NCBI RefSeq assembly: GCF_025398155.2
Contig: NZ_CP104562.2
Span: 682,001-746,000 of the forward strand
DNA from: Roseateles amylovorans
Lineage (GTDB): Bacteria; Pseudomonadota; Gammaproteobacteria; Burkholderiales; Burkholderiaceae_C
Length of the DNA: 64,000 bases
Direction of reading: 5' to 3'
The notes under the pieces are model-generated. The model was not told the origin of the DNA and made no database searches. It saw only the letters and a program-made list of their open reading frames with translations. Below are positions 42,719-51,528 of this stretch, one piece after another; the stretch's first letter is position 1; the number at the start of each line of letters is the position of its first letter. The translations under genes were made by a program, and so were the position numbers.

Positions 42719-44620
42719 ATGTCTCTTGTCCACTTCCTCCGGCGCTTCCTGTTGCCGCTTGCGCTTCTGCTTGGCGCCATGGCCGGCGCGCGAGCCGATG
42801 ACTTCCTGGATCCTGAGCAGGCATTCAAGCTCAACGTTGAATTGGTCGGCGATCGCCAGGTTCAACTCCGTTTCGACATCGCGTCCGGGTACTACATGTA
42901 TCGCGACCAGTTCAAACTGGACGCGCCAGGGGCGGCCCTCGGGGCCATCCAATGGCCGACGCCCAAGCGAAAGTTCGACGAGACCTTCCAGAAGGAAGTC
43001 GAAACTTACCGCGATCGACTGACGCTGGTCGTTCCAGTGGAGTCGCTCTCGACCGCACCGCTTCGCTTGCGGCTGACCGGTCAAGGCTGCGCCGACAAAG
43101 GTCTGTGCTATCCACCGATGGCGAGCGAGCTGGAACTGGGACTTCGAGGTTTTGGCGGAGACGGCGCCATCCGCATTTCGGCAGCCAAGGACGCGATGAG
43201 CGGATTCGGACTGTCCAACGCGGTCGCCTCGAGCCCCGTAACCTCACCGGACAGCGGTGCGGCGACGTCTGGTCAGCCAACGGGCCGGCCCGATGCATCG
43301 TCGGATGCCGCGTTGGACGAGGTGCTGGCGTCCGGAAAGCTCTGGCTGGTGGTGTTGGTGGCGTTTGGCTACGGGCTGCTGTTGTCTCTGACGCCGTGCG
43401 TTCTGCCGATGCTGCCGATTCTGTCTTCCATCATCGTGGGGCAAGGCGGGACGCCGTCCCGCACGCGCGGCTTCCTGCTGGCATTCAGCTATTCCGCAGG
43501 GATGGCCTGTATCTACACCTTGCTCGGGATTGCGGCCGGCCTGGCGGGCGAGGGGCTCGCCCCCTATCTGCAGAAGCCCTGGGTGCTGGGCCTGTTCGCG
43601 GTGATGCTGGCGGGGCTGTCGCTGTCGATGTTTGGTGTCTATGAGCTCCAACTACCCAGCCGATTCACTGGCGGAGTGTCGGGCGTGAGTCAGCGGCTTC
43701 AGTCGGGCCGCCTGATTAGCGTGTTCGTGATGGGTGGACTCTCTGCACTGATCGTCAGCCCTTGCGTGATCGGCCCGCTGGCGGGGTTGCTGCTCTACAT
43801 CAGCCGCACTCGGGACGTCCTGCTCGGCGGTTCTGCGCTGTTTTCCTTGGCATGGGGCATGAGCGTGCCGCTGCTGCTTGTGGGGCTGTCTGCGGGCACG
43901 CTGTTGCCTCGTGCGGGTGCATGGATGGAGAACGTCAAATACTTCTTCGGTCTGATGCTCCTGGCAGCGGCGCTCTGGATCGCGCAGCCAGTGCTTCCCG
44001 GGTCGTTGGCTCAATTGCTTTGGGGCGGCTTGTTGATTGGACTGGCCGGGTTGCTCGGACTGTTCCACGCCGCAGAGCCCCATGCGCCTCGTACCTGGTT
44101 GCGCAAGAGTGTGGCTTTGGCGGCGGCGGTGTTCGGCCTCGCCCAGTTCGTCGGTGTGGCGGCCGGCGGTACGGACCCGCTCAAGCCGCTTGCCGCATGG
44201 ACCATCCAGGGCTTGTCCAGCGCCTCGGCGGCCACTTCAGCCAACCCCGCTGCGGCTGCAGACGTCGTGTCTTTCCGGAAGATTTCTAGTGTGGCTGAGT
44301 TGGACGAGGCGATCCGAACGGCAGGCAAGCCGGTGATGCTGGACTTCTATGCCGACTGGTGCGTGTCCTGCAAGGAGATGGAGCGATACACCTTTACCGA
44401 CCCGCGGGTGCAGCGCCGGCTCTCCGGCGCGGTGCTGCTCAAGGCGGACGTGACCGCGAACAGTCCGCAGGACCGTGAACTGCTCAAGCGATTCCGACTC
44501 TTCGGACCACCGGGCACCATCTTCTTTGATGCCCAAGGTCAGGAGCAAACCGGCGTGCGTGTGATTGGCTTCCAGAACGCCGATCGATTCCTCCAGTCGT
44601 TGCAGGCCGCAGGAATTTGA
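42719..44620 (+). CDS. dsbD: Thiol:disulfide interchange protein DsbD
   Basis: The product has 633 residues. A signal peptide (about 1-26, ending GARA-DD) is followed by the periplasmic alpha domain with C124 and C130, eight or so membrane helices with C227 (TPCVLP) and C349 (SPCVIGP), and a C-terminal thioredoxin domain with C548-VS-C551. It passes electrons from cytoplasmic thioredoxin to periplasmic DsbC, DsbG and CcmG. All six redox cysteines of the E. coli scheme are present. It follows rplQ by 280 bp, and its stop codon lies inside the -35 of the tRNA promoter. Confidence 0.96.
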   Translation: MSLVHFLRRFLLPLALLLGAMAGARADDFLDPEQAFKLNVELVGDRQVQLRFDIASGYYMYRDQFKLDAPGAALGAIQWPTPKRKFDETFQKEVETYRDRLTLVVPVESLSTAPLRLRLTGQGCADKGLCYPPMASELELGLRGFGGDGAIRISAAKDAMSGFGLSNAVASSPVTSPDSGAATSGQPTGRPDASSDAALDEVLASGKLWLVVLVAFGYGLLLSLTPCVLPMLPILSSIIVGQGGTPSRTRGFLLAFSYSAGMACIYTLLGIAAGLAGEGLAPYLQKPWVLGLFAVMLAGLSLSMFGVYELQLPSRFTGGVSGVSQRLQSGRLISVFVMGGLSALIVSPCVIGPLAGLLLYISRTRDVLLGGSALFSLAWGMSVPLLLVGLSAGTLLPRAGAWMENVKYFFGLMLLAAALWIAQPVLPGSLAQLLWGGLLIGLAGLLGLFHAAEPHAPRTWLRKSVALAAAVFGLAQFVGVAAGGTDPLKPLAAWTIQGLSSASAATSANPAAAADVVSFRKISSVAELDEAIRTAGKPVMLDFYADWCVSCKEMERYTFTDPRVQRRLSGAVLLKADVTANSPQDRELLKRFRLFGPPGTIFFDAQGQEQTGVRVIGFQNADRFLQSLQAAGI

Positions 44621-44646
44621 ACGCATCGGTCTATTCGTGCTACACT
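44617..44646 (+). promoter_or_regulatory. Promoter of the initiator tRNA genes
   Basis: TTGAAC (44617-44622) and TACACT (44641-44646) are spaced by 18 bp, ending 13 bp before the first tRNA. The -35 overlaps the dsbD stop codon. Confidence 0.72.
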
Positions 44647-44659
44647 CTTATTCTTCAGT

Positions 44660-44736
<77 letters not shown>

Positions 44737-44926
44737 GCATATTCAAGGACGTTGACGGCGTTTGAGAATGTCGAACAGAAAGAATCCCACAGGGAATCGA
44801 TCGTTCAGGCAATTCGACAGCACGACCGAACACGGACTTGATGATTTAAAAAGTCCGGCAGCCCACCAGAGGTTGTAGGGACGGCAGCAAGGCCAGCACC
44901 TCGGGTGTTGGCAGCGACAAAACAGT

Positions 44927-45003
<77 letters not shown>

Positions 45004-45025
45004 ATAAGGCACGGCAAGTGCATCG

Positions 45026-45054
45026 AAGGTCCTCCTCGTGAGGGCCTTTTTTTT
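45026..45054 (+). terminator. Intrinsic terminator after the tRNA-fMet pair
   Basis: AAGGTCCTC-CTCGT-GAGGGCCTT is followed by eight or so T bases. It ends the tRNA unit. Confidence 0.93.
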
Positions 45055-45506
45055 GCGCGCGTGCTTTCGATACTGATCTGGCGTTGTCGGCGTTGGCGTC
45101 TTGTTTCAAAGCCAAAGCCAAAGCCAAAGCCAAAGCCAAAGCCAGAAGCCAGAAGCCAGAAGCCACACCGAGGGCACCCACTGATCCGAGGGTGTTCGAC
45201 GAGCGTTGGCGTTCTGCGGCAGCTTGGGCGCGGGCCTCGCCCGCCATGTGGTGCCTGTCCGTGCAGCCTACACCTACCTCCTTTGAGAGACGACCCAGTC
45301 CGTGAACGGTCGGATAGTGGGCTGGCTGAAACGTCGCATCGCGCAGGACTTGGGCAGGATCAAGCGGTCTCATCGGCTTGAAGGGCATGGACGGACGATT
45401 CCGATGCCTGCAAGCGAGCCTGGCCACCGGGGCGTCCAATGCCATCGCATCCTGAGTTCTGACGAATGCGATCCACGCGCGCTCGCAATGGCAAAGGAGA
45501 AACGCC
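45055..45506. other. Intergenic region with microsatellite
   Basis: These 452 bp hold the tandem repeat at 45108-45166 and no convincing gene on either strand. Open frames here are short or antisense to the tRNA, and have no ribosome-binding site. Confidence 0.6.
45108..45166 (+). repeat. Compound microsatellite (AAAGCC)n then (AGAAGCC)n
   Basis: About six copies of the hexamer AAAGCC run directly into three copies of the heptamer AGAAGCC. It lies between the tRNA terminator and the membrane-protein gene. Confidence 0.93.
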
Positions 45507-46025
45507 ATGGCATCAACACTGACCCTGCTTGGACTTGTTCACACGTTGCTGAGCGTCATCGCCATCGTTGCCGGCGCGCTGACGTTGTGGCGCCAAGGGC
45601 TGATTCAATGGGCGAACCGCGGTGGTCAGCTCTACGTGGTGATGACGGCACTCAGTTGCCTCACCGGCCTGTTGATCTTCCGGCACGGCGGTTTCGGGCC
45701 CCCGCATGCACTGGCCTTGATCACCTTGATCACACTCGCCGTCGGGCTGGGTGCAGAACGGCGTCGATGGTTCGGTGCTTGGTCCGGATATGTGGCGATT
45801 GTCGCGATGTCCACCACGTTCTTCTTCCACAGCATTCCGGGCTTCAACGAGACCTTCACTCGCCTGCCCTTGGGGGCGCCTTGGCTCAGCGGGCCCGATG
45901 ATCCCTTGCTGGGAAAGCTGGTGGGCGGCGCCTTCGTGTTGCTGTTGATCGGACTCACGCTCCAGCTCAGGCGCCTACGCGCCCGGCTTCGCCTGGGCGC
46001 GGCGCTGCGAGGCGCGGCGGTCTAA
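45507..46025 (+). CDS. Small four-helix membrane protein, DUF2306-like
   Basis: The product has 172 residues with about four hydrophobic helices: residues 8-28, 42-58, 67-80 and 135-152, with a further one near 92-110. The motif FFHSIPGFNETFTRLP in the third loop is reminiscent of DUF2306-type integral membrane proteins. No catalytic residues are recognised and the function is unknown. AAAGGAGA precedes the ATG. The Arg-rich C-terminus is cytosolic by the positive-inside rule. It stands alone, convergent with selD. Confidence 0.7.
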   Translation: MASTLTLLGLVHTLLSVIAIVAGALTLWRQGLIQWANRGGQLYVVMTALSCLTGLLIFRHGGFGPPHALALITLITLAVGLGAERRRWFGAWSGYVAIVAMSTTFFFHSIPGFNETFTRLPLGAPWLSGPDDPLLGKLVGGAFVLLLIGLTLQLRRLRARLRLGAALRGAAV

Positions 46026-46162
46026 GCCTGGCCTGCGTCACGATGAGCCGCACAGTCGAAGTGACGGGCTGAGGCGCCGTCTCAAGCACCCCGCGTCAGC
46101 CTGGTGATGCTGTGCGGCGCAAGGCGCCCGACCATGCGGGCGACTGCCCGGGGGCGATCGTG

Positions 46163-47218
46163 TCAGGCGACGCGCAAATGCGGGCCGGCATCCGCGGCGG
46201 CCACGCGCCCAACCACGGCAGCACTGTCGAAGCCATGACGCTTGAACACCGCCAAGACCTGGTCCAATGACTGCGGAGTACAGGACACCAACAAGCCGCC
46301 GCTGGTTTGCGGATCACTGAGCAAAGCCTGGGCCTCCGCAGGCAGGCTGGCGCCCAAGGAGACATCCGCCCCATAGGCCGCCCAGTTGCGCCCGGAAGCG
46401 CCCGTGATGAATCCGTCCCGCGCCAGCGCTGGAACGCCCTCCAGCAGCGGCACCGCGGACCAGTCGACCTCCACGCTGCATCCCGACCCTCTGGCCATCT
46501 CCAGCGCATGCCCGGCCAACCCGAAGCCGGTGACATCGGTGATCGCATGCACGCCGTCCAGGGCCGCCAACTCGGGACCGGGCGTATTCAGCCGCGTCGT
46601 GGTGTCGATCATCCGGCGATACATCGCCGCGTCCAACATGCCCTTCTTCAGTGCGGCTGACATCACGCCCACGCCCAGGGCCTTACCGAGCACGAGCACG
46701 TCCCCCGCCTGCGCATCGGCATTGCGCTTCACATGGTCGGGATGCACCAGTCCCAATGCCACTAGGCCATAAATCGGTTCCACCGAATCAATGGTGTGGC
46801 CGCCGGCGATCGGAATGCCCGCCTGCCGGCAGACCGATGCACCGCCTTCAAGGATCTTGCCGATCGTGGCCGTGCTCAACACTGAAATCGGCATGCCGAC
46901 CAAAGCCAGCGCCAGGATGGGCTTGCCGCCCATGGCGTAGACATCGCTGATCGCATTGGTCGCGGCGATCCGCCCGAAATCATGGGGATCGTCGACGATC
47001 GGCATGAAGAAGTCGGTCGTGGCGACCAGCGCCTGCTCGTCGTTGAGCCGATAGACGGCCGCATCGTCCGACGTTTCGATGCCGACCAGCAGTTCCTTGG
47101 GCACGGGCAGCGACGCCGCGCCCTTGAGGATCTCCGACAGCACCCCAGGTGCGATCTTGCAACCACAGCCACCACCGTGGGAGAGCGAGGTCAGGCGAGG
47201 TTCGGTGGACGTGGACAT
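46163..47218 (-). CDS. selD: Selenide, water dikinase
   Basis: The product has 351 residues. HGGGCGCK places catalytic C18 and K21 one residue after the E. coli C17/K20, and the active residue is Cys rather than Sec. GIETSDDAAVYRLND and ISDVYAMGGKPILAL are ATP/metal segments of the PurM-like fold. It makes selenophosphate from selenide and ATP, for Sec-tRNA or 2-selenouridine. The ATG at 47218 is chosen because CAGGAGA lies directly upstream. The usual partner mnmH/selU is not adjacent. It lies 48 bp after the DTW gene, probably in an operon with it. Confidence 0.95.
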   Translation of the reverse strand: MSTSTEPRLTSLSHGGGCGCKIAPGVLSEILKGAASLPVPKELLVGIETSDDAAVYRLNDEQALVATTDFFMPIVDDPHDFGRIAATNAISDVYAMGGKPILALALVGMPISVLSTATIGKILEGGASVCRQAGIPIAGGHTIDSVEPIYGLVALGLVHPDHVKRNADAQAGDVLVLGKALGVGVMSAALKKGMLDAAMYRRMIDTTTRLNTPGPELAALDGVHAITDVTGFGLAGHALEMARGSGCSVEVDWSAVPLLEGVPALARDGFITGASGRNWAAYGADVSLGASLPAEAQALLSDPQTSGGLLVSCTPQSLDQVLAVFKRHGFDSAAVVGRVAAADAGPHLRVA

Positions 47219-47266
47219 GGCAATCTCCTGCAAGCGCCCAGGCGTCGTCCGGGCGATATCGTCAGC

Positions 47267-47938
47267 TTACCCGCTGTGTCGCTCGCGATGCGCGGATGGC
47301 GTGCGATGGAAGCCCGTCCATTGCTGGTGCAGCGCCATGAAGTCGTCCATCGCCGACCACAGCGGCTGATAGCGGTCCGCATCCGCATCCAGTTGGGTCA
47401 GCGCGAGCGCGCAGGCTTCCAGCGTACTGCGCTGCAGGGGCGCCTGCGCCTGCCGAATGGCGTAGCGCGACGGGGGCGGGGCGATCAAGGACAGTCGCGG
47501 GAGTGACTGCAGCCAGGGGTTCTCGTGCAGCATCCGCCGGCTCTTGCGCCAGGTGCCGTCCAGGACGACAAGCGTCAGCGGCCGACGGTCCCGCCCAGGT
47601 GCGGGTGGCACCAGAGGCGGTGAGGGCGTCGCGGCGGGATAGAGCAGTACCAGACCGTCGGTGGCGAGCGGGGCATCGAAGCGCTCGCCGATGACGGTTC
47701 TGCTGCGCCTCAGGCACCGATGCAGCAGCGCGGCAGTGCCCTTGGCCTGCGAGACCTCATCGGGATGCTGGAGGATCAGCAAGGCGGTGAGGTTGTCCAC
47801 CGGCCGCACGCAGTGGCAAAAGCACGCGGCGCACGGCCGACCGCAATCCACGCAGTGCGCCCGCCGATCGGGGCACGTCGCGTCGCCGGCGGCCCGTGAC
47901 GGATCAGCGAGGTTGGCGGGGCGGGCGACGACCGTCAT
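47267..47938 (-). CDS. tapT: DTW-domain tRNA-uridine aminocarboxypropyltransferase (TapT-like)
   Basis: The product has about 223 residues. It opens with a zinc-ribbon-like cluster CVDCGRPCAACFCHC and contains the DGTW motif in VVLDGTWRKSRRML, plus QHPDE, all typical of the DTW family (E. coli YfiP/TapT). TapT makes acp3U at tRNA position 47 from S-adenosylmethionine. The start is uncertain: an ATG at 47992 is also in frame, and either choice overlaps the end of the upstream proQ-like gene (35 or 89 bp). The downstream neighbour selD also serves tRNA modification. Confidence 0.82.
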   Translation of the reverse strand: MTVVARPANLADPSRAAGDATCPDRRAHCVDCGRPCAACFCHCVRPVDNLTALLILQHPDEVSQAKGTAALLHRCLRRSRTVIGERFDAPLATDGLVLLYPAATPSPPLVPPAPGRDRRPLTLVVLDGTWRKSRRMLHENPWLQSLPRLSLIAPPPSRYAIRQAQAPLQRSTLEACALALTQLDADADRYQPLWSAMDDFMALHQQWTGFHRTPSAHRERHSG

Positions 47939-48758
47939 TGGGTCGGCCCGGACCATCGGCACGAGGGCCGCGATCTCCGCGACCTTCACCACCCCGGCCG
48001 CCGGGGCCGCGCTGATCGCCGCGAGCGTCTCTCGGCGCGCCGGGCCGCCGATCGCCGCCGCGCGGCGGGCGATCCTGACGTTCGGTGCGCACCGGCTGCT
48101 CGGACTCTTCCTTGCGGGCCAGAGCGAGCTGTTCGTCGAGTTGCTCGGGCGACAGGCCCTTCAAGGCGCCGAAGTTGGTCGGCGTCAGCGTGGTGCGAGA
48201 GAAGTCACGCAGCAATTGCGCGCGTTCCTGCCGACCGCGGTCCTCTTCGGCGCGACGCGCTTCGGTGATGCCGCGACGACGCGTCAGTTCCTGCACGGCC
48301 GCATCCCGATGCTCGTCGCTGAGCTCGCCGGCGGGCTGGCCGTCCAGGTCAAAGCGCTGCTTGGCACGAGACAGGGCGATCAGATAGCCGGTGCCGCCTG
48401 TGTAACGTCGCAGGAAGGCCGACAACTGCGCCTTGGTGAAACGGCCCGCAGCGCGTTCCTGAATGTCCGCCTGGATGCGCAGCTTCAGCGGCTTGGGTGC
48501 GCCAGCGAACAGCGCCGGGAACAATTCCTTGAGCGCGGCGGCGATGGCGGGCACATCCACGCGAGCGGACTTCTCGGCGGCCTGGGCAGGCCCTGCCGAC
48601 GAGTTCTCCGACGCGCCGCTGTCTGTCGCGGGATCGTCGGACGCTTCGGGCGCAGCGACGTTCTCCCCCGTTGAGGTGAGAGAAGAGGGGGTCTCCACGG
48701 GCTCAGAGGCCGGTGCGGGAGAGGTCGCTTCGCCTTGAGGCGGAATGCTGGAGGACAT
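47904..48758 (-). CDS. proQ: ProQ/FinO-family RNA chaperone
   Basis: The product has 284 residues. The FinO domain (about 68-180) shows ALKELFPALFAGAPKPLKLR, IQERAAGRFTKAQLSAFLRR and YTGGTGYLIAL. It is flanked by a Ser/Pro/Glu-rich N-terminus (1-65) and a long Arg/Gly-rich tail (about 225-284), both likely disordered; the tail may add RNA binding. The family binds structured sRNAs and mRNA 3' ends. The domain order differs from E. coli ProQ, which has the FinO domain first and a Tudor-like end. It overlaps the downstream DTW gene. Confidence 0.88.
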   Translation of the reverse strand: MSSSIPPQGEATSPAPASEPVETPSSLTSTGENVAAPEASDDPATDSGASENSSAGPAQAAEKSARVDVPAIAAALKELFPALFAGAPKPLKLRIQADIQERAAGRFTKAQLSAFLRRYTGGTGYLIALSRAKQRFDLDGQPAGELSDEHRDAAVQELTRRRGITEARRAEEDRGRQERAQLLRDFSRTTLTPTNFGALKGLSPEQLDEQLALARKEESEQPVRTERQDRPPRGGDRRPGAPRDARGDQRGPGGRGGEGRGDRGPRADGPGRPNDGRRPPRQPR

Positions 48759-48898
48759 GAATCAAGCGGCGCGCGGCCGGCCAACGGAGAAAAGGGGGGA
48801 TTGTGCCCATAGCCACACGGGCGTGGCAATTCACGTCGTCAATGGCCGACCGGTCGGCCTCCCCCAGAATGGCGATTCGTGCCGGGATTCGATCAATC

Positions 48899-49102
48899 TC
48901 AGGGTTTGGGTTCGCAGGCGGGCTTGCAGATGAGCTCGGTGCGTCCGAGGATGCGCTTGGACTGGAGGCTGCTGGGCGGGCGGTGACGGCCACACTTGAA
49001 ACACGAACGGGTCTGGCCGCTGCCTTGGAACGGCGACCCTCCCAGCTTGGAGGCATAGCGCAGGCCGTCTTCCCGAACGGCGGTGCTGGTGTCTTTGCTC
49101 AT
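48899..49102 (-). CDS. Small Cys-motif protein, paralog A
   Basis: The product has 67 residues. DGLRYASK..GSPF is followed by SCFKCGRHRP and a C-terminal CKPAC, giving two cysteine pairs that could bind zinc. It is clearly related to the 78-residue protein at 50246-50482: both share DGLRY-SK, GSPF, SCF-CG-HRP, L-S, LG and CxPxC. The family is not recognised and the function is unknown; a role in nucleic-acid or ribosome binding would be a guess. It lies divergently next to tdk. Confidence 0.65.
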   Translation of the reverse strand: MSKDTSTAVREDGLRYASKLGGSPFQGSGQTRSCFKCGRHRPPSSLQSKRILGRTELICKPACEPKP

Positions 49103-49316
49103 GGTCTCGCTTCGCTTGGCGCGTTGTAGCGAGCCGCTCCGGTGGTACCGCAACGGCTCACGGGATCCCTCTCGATCGATATTAGGTGCCGTCCATGACG
49201 GCCCGCTACATCGCTTGCCCGGGGGTCTCTACGCTGGCGGCAAGCATCCGACGAACGGTCAACTTTGCGTCGACAATCGCACCGCCGCCCGATTCGGTGC
49301 GGCTGAATGCACCCCC

Positions 49317-49877
49317 ATGGCCAAACTGTTTTTTCGCTACGCGGCAATGAACGCGGGCAAGTCCACCGCGCTGCTTCAGGTCGCGCACAACTACGAAGAG
49401 CGCGGCCATGCCGTGCGCATCTTCACCGCCGGTGTGGATGATCGGTACGGGCGGGGCATGGTGACCTCACGACTCGGTCCGCAGCGCGTGGCCGAGGTGT
49501 TCACCCCCGAATCCGACTTTCGCGCCTTGCTGGGCGCCACGCCGGCCATCGCCTGTGTGCTGGTCGATGAGGCCCAGTTCTTGACGAAGGATCAGGTCTG
49601 GGCGCTGCATGAGATCGCCCACATTCGCCACGTACCGGTGATCTGCTATGGCCTGCGTACCGATTTCCAGGGCGAGTTGTTCCCGGGATCGGCCTCGTTG
49701 TTGGCACTGGCGGATGAGATGGACGAGATGAAGACCATCTGCGACTGTGGCCGCAAGGCAACGATGAACATGCGGGTGGATGCCACCGGGCGCAAGCAGA
49801 CTGAAGGCGCCCAGGTGGAGATCGGCGGAAACAGCCGCTACAGGGCCGTCTGCGGAAGATGCTTTCGCGGGGCCTGA
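49317..49877 (+). CDS. tdk: Thymidine kinase, type II
   Basis: The product has 186 residues. The P-loop is AAMNAGKST at about 10-18, the Walker-B-like DEAQF follows, and the zinc-binding lasso is CDCGRKATMNMRVD with CGRCF at the C-terminus. It phosphorylates thymidine in the salvage pathway. The start at 49317 is set by MAKLFFRYAAMNAGKS; upstream in-frame codons are not family-like. It is flanked by two divergent or convergent copies of a small Cys-motif gene. Confidence 0.95.
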   Translation: MAKLFFRYAAMNAGKSTALLQVAHNYEERGHAVRIFTAGVDDRYGRGMVTSRLGPQRVAEVFTPESDFRALLGATPAIACVLVDEAQFLTKDQVWALHEIAHIRHVPVICYGLRTDFQGELFPGSASLLALADEMDEMKTICDCGRKATMNMRVDATGRKQTEGAQVEIGGNSRYRAVCGRCFRGA

Positions 49878-50245
49878 GCACGCTGAAGGGCGCTGAAGGG
49901 CACCGAAGCGCTCAAGAGGGGATGCGGCCCACCAGCCGCATTGAGGGGCGGCGCGAGAAGACCATGGGACTTCCCGCACGCGACATTGCCGCTGATGTTG
50001 ACGCAGTGGCGAACGGTCGCGTGCGCGGTCTCCATCAGCACCGGCGCCGCCCATGCAGCCGTCGTCGGCGATATGAGGGGCGGAGACGGGCGCGCGCCTC
50101 CCAGGCGTGGCCTCTTCCCGAGGCACCACGGCAGAACGGCGGCGGCGGCATCGACACGCCAACCTGGGCCCCGCGCGATCGGCGGGGCCACGGGTGGCCG
50201 CAGGTCTGACGCGCTGAGGCGCGGACAGACCTGGGCGACCGGCGG
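49878..50245. other. Intergenic region after tdk
   Basis: These 368 GC-rich bp lie between tdk and the convergent small gene. Short open frames exist on both strands but none has a ribosome-binding site or a recognisable product, and no terminator with a T tract is visible. Confidence 0.45.
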
Positions 50246-50482
50246 TTACTTCTTGTTGAGTTGTTCTTCCAGTTCCTTGCAGGACGGCGCACAGACAGGC
50301 TGAGACTTGCCCAGCAGCTTGCGCGACTTCAGCAGCGCGCGCGGGCGATGCTTGCCACAGAGGAAGCACGACATGGTTGCCGCGCCGAAGGAAGAGGTTG
50401 CCGCGAACGGCGAACCGGGAGCTTTAGAGCGATAGCGCAAACCATCGGCTTCGATGGTCGTCTTGGTCGTTTCCTTGGCCAC
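50246..50482 (-). CDS. Small Cys-motif protein, paralog B
   Basis: The product has 78 residues. EADGLRYRSKAPGSPF is followed by SCFLCGKHRP, SRKLLG and CAPSC, then a Lys/Glu-rich tail. The four cysteines (CxxC and CxxxC) suggest a small zinc-binding fold. It is a paralog of the 67-residue protein at 48899-49102 on the same strand, 1.1 kb away across tdk. The function is unknown. Confidence 0.72.
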   Translation of the reverse strand: MAKETTKTTIEADGLRYRSKAPGSPFAATSSFGAATMSCFLCGKHRPRALLKSRKLLGKSQPVCAPSCKELEEQLNKK

Positions 50483-50858
50483 GCTGATCCTGATCTTGAT
50501 AAGAGTATGAAATGCCAGGCCGACTCCCCGAGTCCCCCTGGAGGTCGTCGGCCAAACCCGTATTTTCCTATAAGCGGGAGCTTCCCCCTACCGGGCCATC
50601 GCTAATGCCCGTGACATGGGGTCGATCTGCGTCGTTGACAGGGGTTGGAAAAACCCGCTTTGCGGCGTTTTGGCGGGCCGCCTCTTGCGACCGGTCCCCC
50701 TGACGGCGGCGCCCTGGGCGCCGGCGCCGCGCGTGTAACACCCGCCCGACGGCCTTGGCAGCGTCTAGGGAAAACACCTAGAATTCCGCCGCTCGGTTCC
50801 ATGCGGGCGTCAAGAAACAAAACGCGAAAAATCGCAACACAGGGAAGCGAGCGCAGTG
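50483..50858. other. Intergenic region upstream of the GAF gene
   Basis: These 376 bp hold the candidate promoter and inverted repeat before the GAF gene, and nothing else recognised. Confidence 0.5.
50755..50784 (+). promoter_or_regulatory. Promoter with embedded inverted repeat, GAF gene
   Basis: TTGGCA (50755-50760) and TAGAAT (50779-50784) are spaced by 18 bp. The spacer carries the inverted repeat TCTAGG-GAAAACA-CCTAGA (50764-50782 or so), reaching into the -10, a plausible repressor site. Confidence 0.6.
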
Positions 50859-51383
50859 ATGGATCGGATCGAGAGCCTGTTCGCCGCCATGCGGGCGGCA
50901 GGGCAACCGCTGGACGGGCATTCAGGCGACAGCATCGCCAGCTTCGCTCAGCAGGTCAGCCAAGCCCTGTGCCATTACTTTCAGTGCTCGCATGCCAGCA
51001 TCTGGCTGCTGGACGGCGCGCCCGGCGAGCATCGTCTGCGCAACCTCGCCTCGCATGAGTCCGATGGCCCCAGCCGCCAGAACCCGATCTGCGCGCAGCA
51101 AGCCTATCCCGGCTACTTCCAGGCGTTACTGGGCCAAGGGGTCTTCCACTGCGCGGATTCCCATCTCGATCCACGACTCCAGGGCCTGACACCTCCGCCC
51201 ACCTGGCGTTCGATGCTGGACGTCTGCGGCCAGATCAATGGCAAGACCATCGGCGTGATTGCCTTGGGCGAGCGCGATGAGGCCCGCAACTGGACCAAGC
51301 GTGAGGAACTCGACCTCCGCCGCGCCACCGCCAAGGCCTGCCTGCGTCTGCATGCGCTGCGGCAGGAACTGGAGACTGTCTGA
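50859..51383 (+). CDS. GAF-domain protein
   Basis: The product has 174 residues. One GAF-like domain spans about 20-165: ASIWLLD, LRNLASHES, a WRSMLDVCGQINGKTIGVIALG core strand-helix, and REELDLRRATAKAC at the end. No HTH, kinase or cyclase domain is fused. GAF domains sense small molecules or redox state; the ligand is unknown. ATG 50859 and GTG 50856 are both possible, with AGGGAAG upstream. It stands alone, with its own promoter. Confidence 0.75.
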   Translation: MDRIESLFAAMRAAGQPLDGHSGDSIASFAQQVSQALCHYFQCSHASIWLLDGAPGEHRLRNLASHESDGPSRQNPICAQQAYPGYFQALLGQGVFHCADSHLDPRLQGLTPPPTWRSMLDVCGQINGKTIGVIALGERDEARNWTKREELDLRRATAKACLRLHALRQELETV

Positions 51384-51528
51384 GTCGCGTCGGCCTGAGT
51401 CGCTTTCCCCGACGACGCGCGGCGCTGACCCCTTGACGCTCACGCCATGCTCACGCCACGCTGACGCTCACTCGCACGCTCACGGTGATGGACGGGCCTC
51501 AGACTTGACCGGCGCCGGCCCGAGGTCC

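Noticed and set aside
49878..50303. Short + frames between tdk and the small Cys-motif gene
   Set aside because: They lack ribosome-binding sites and family features, and run into the opposite gene.
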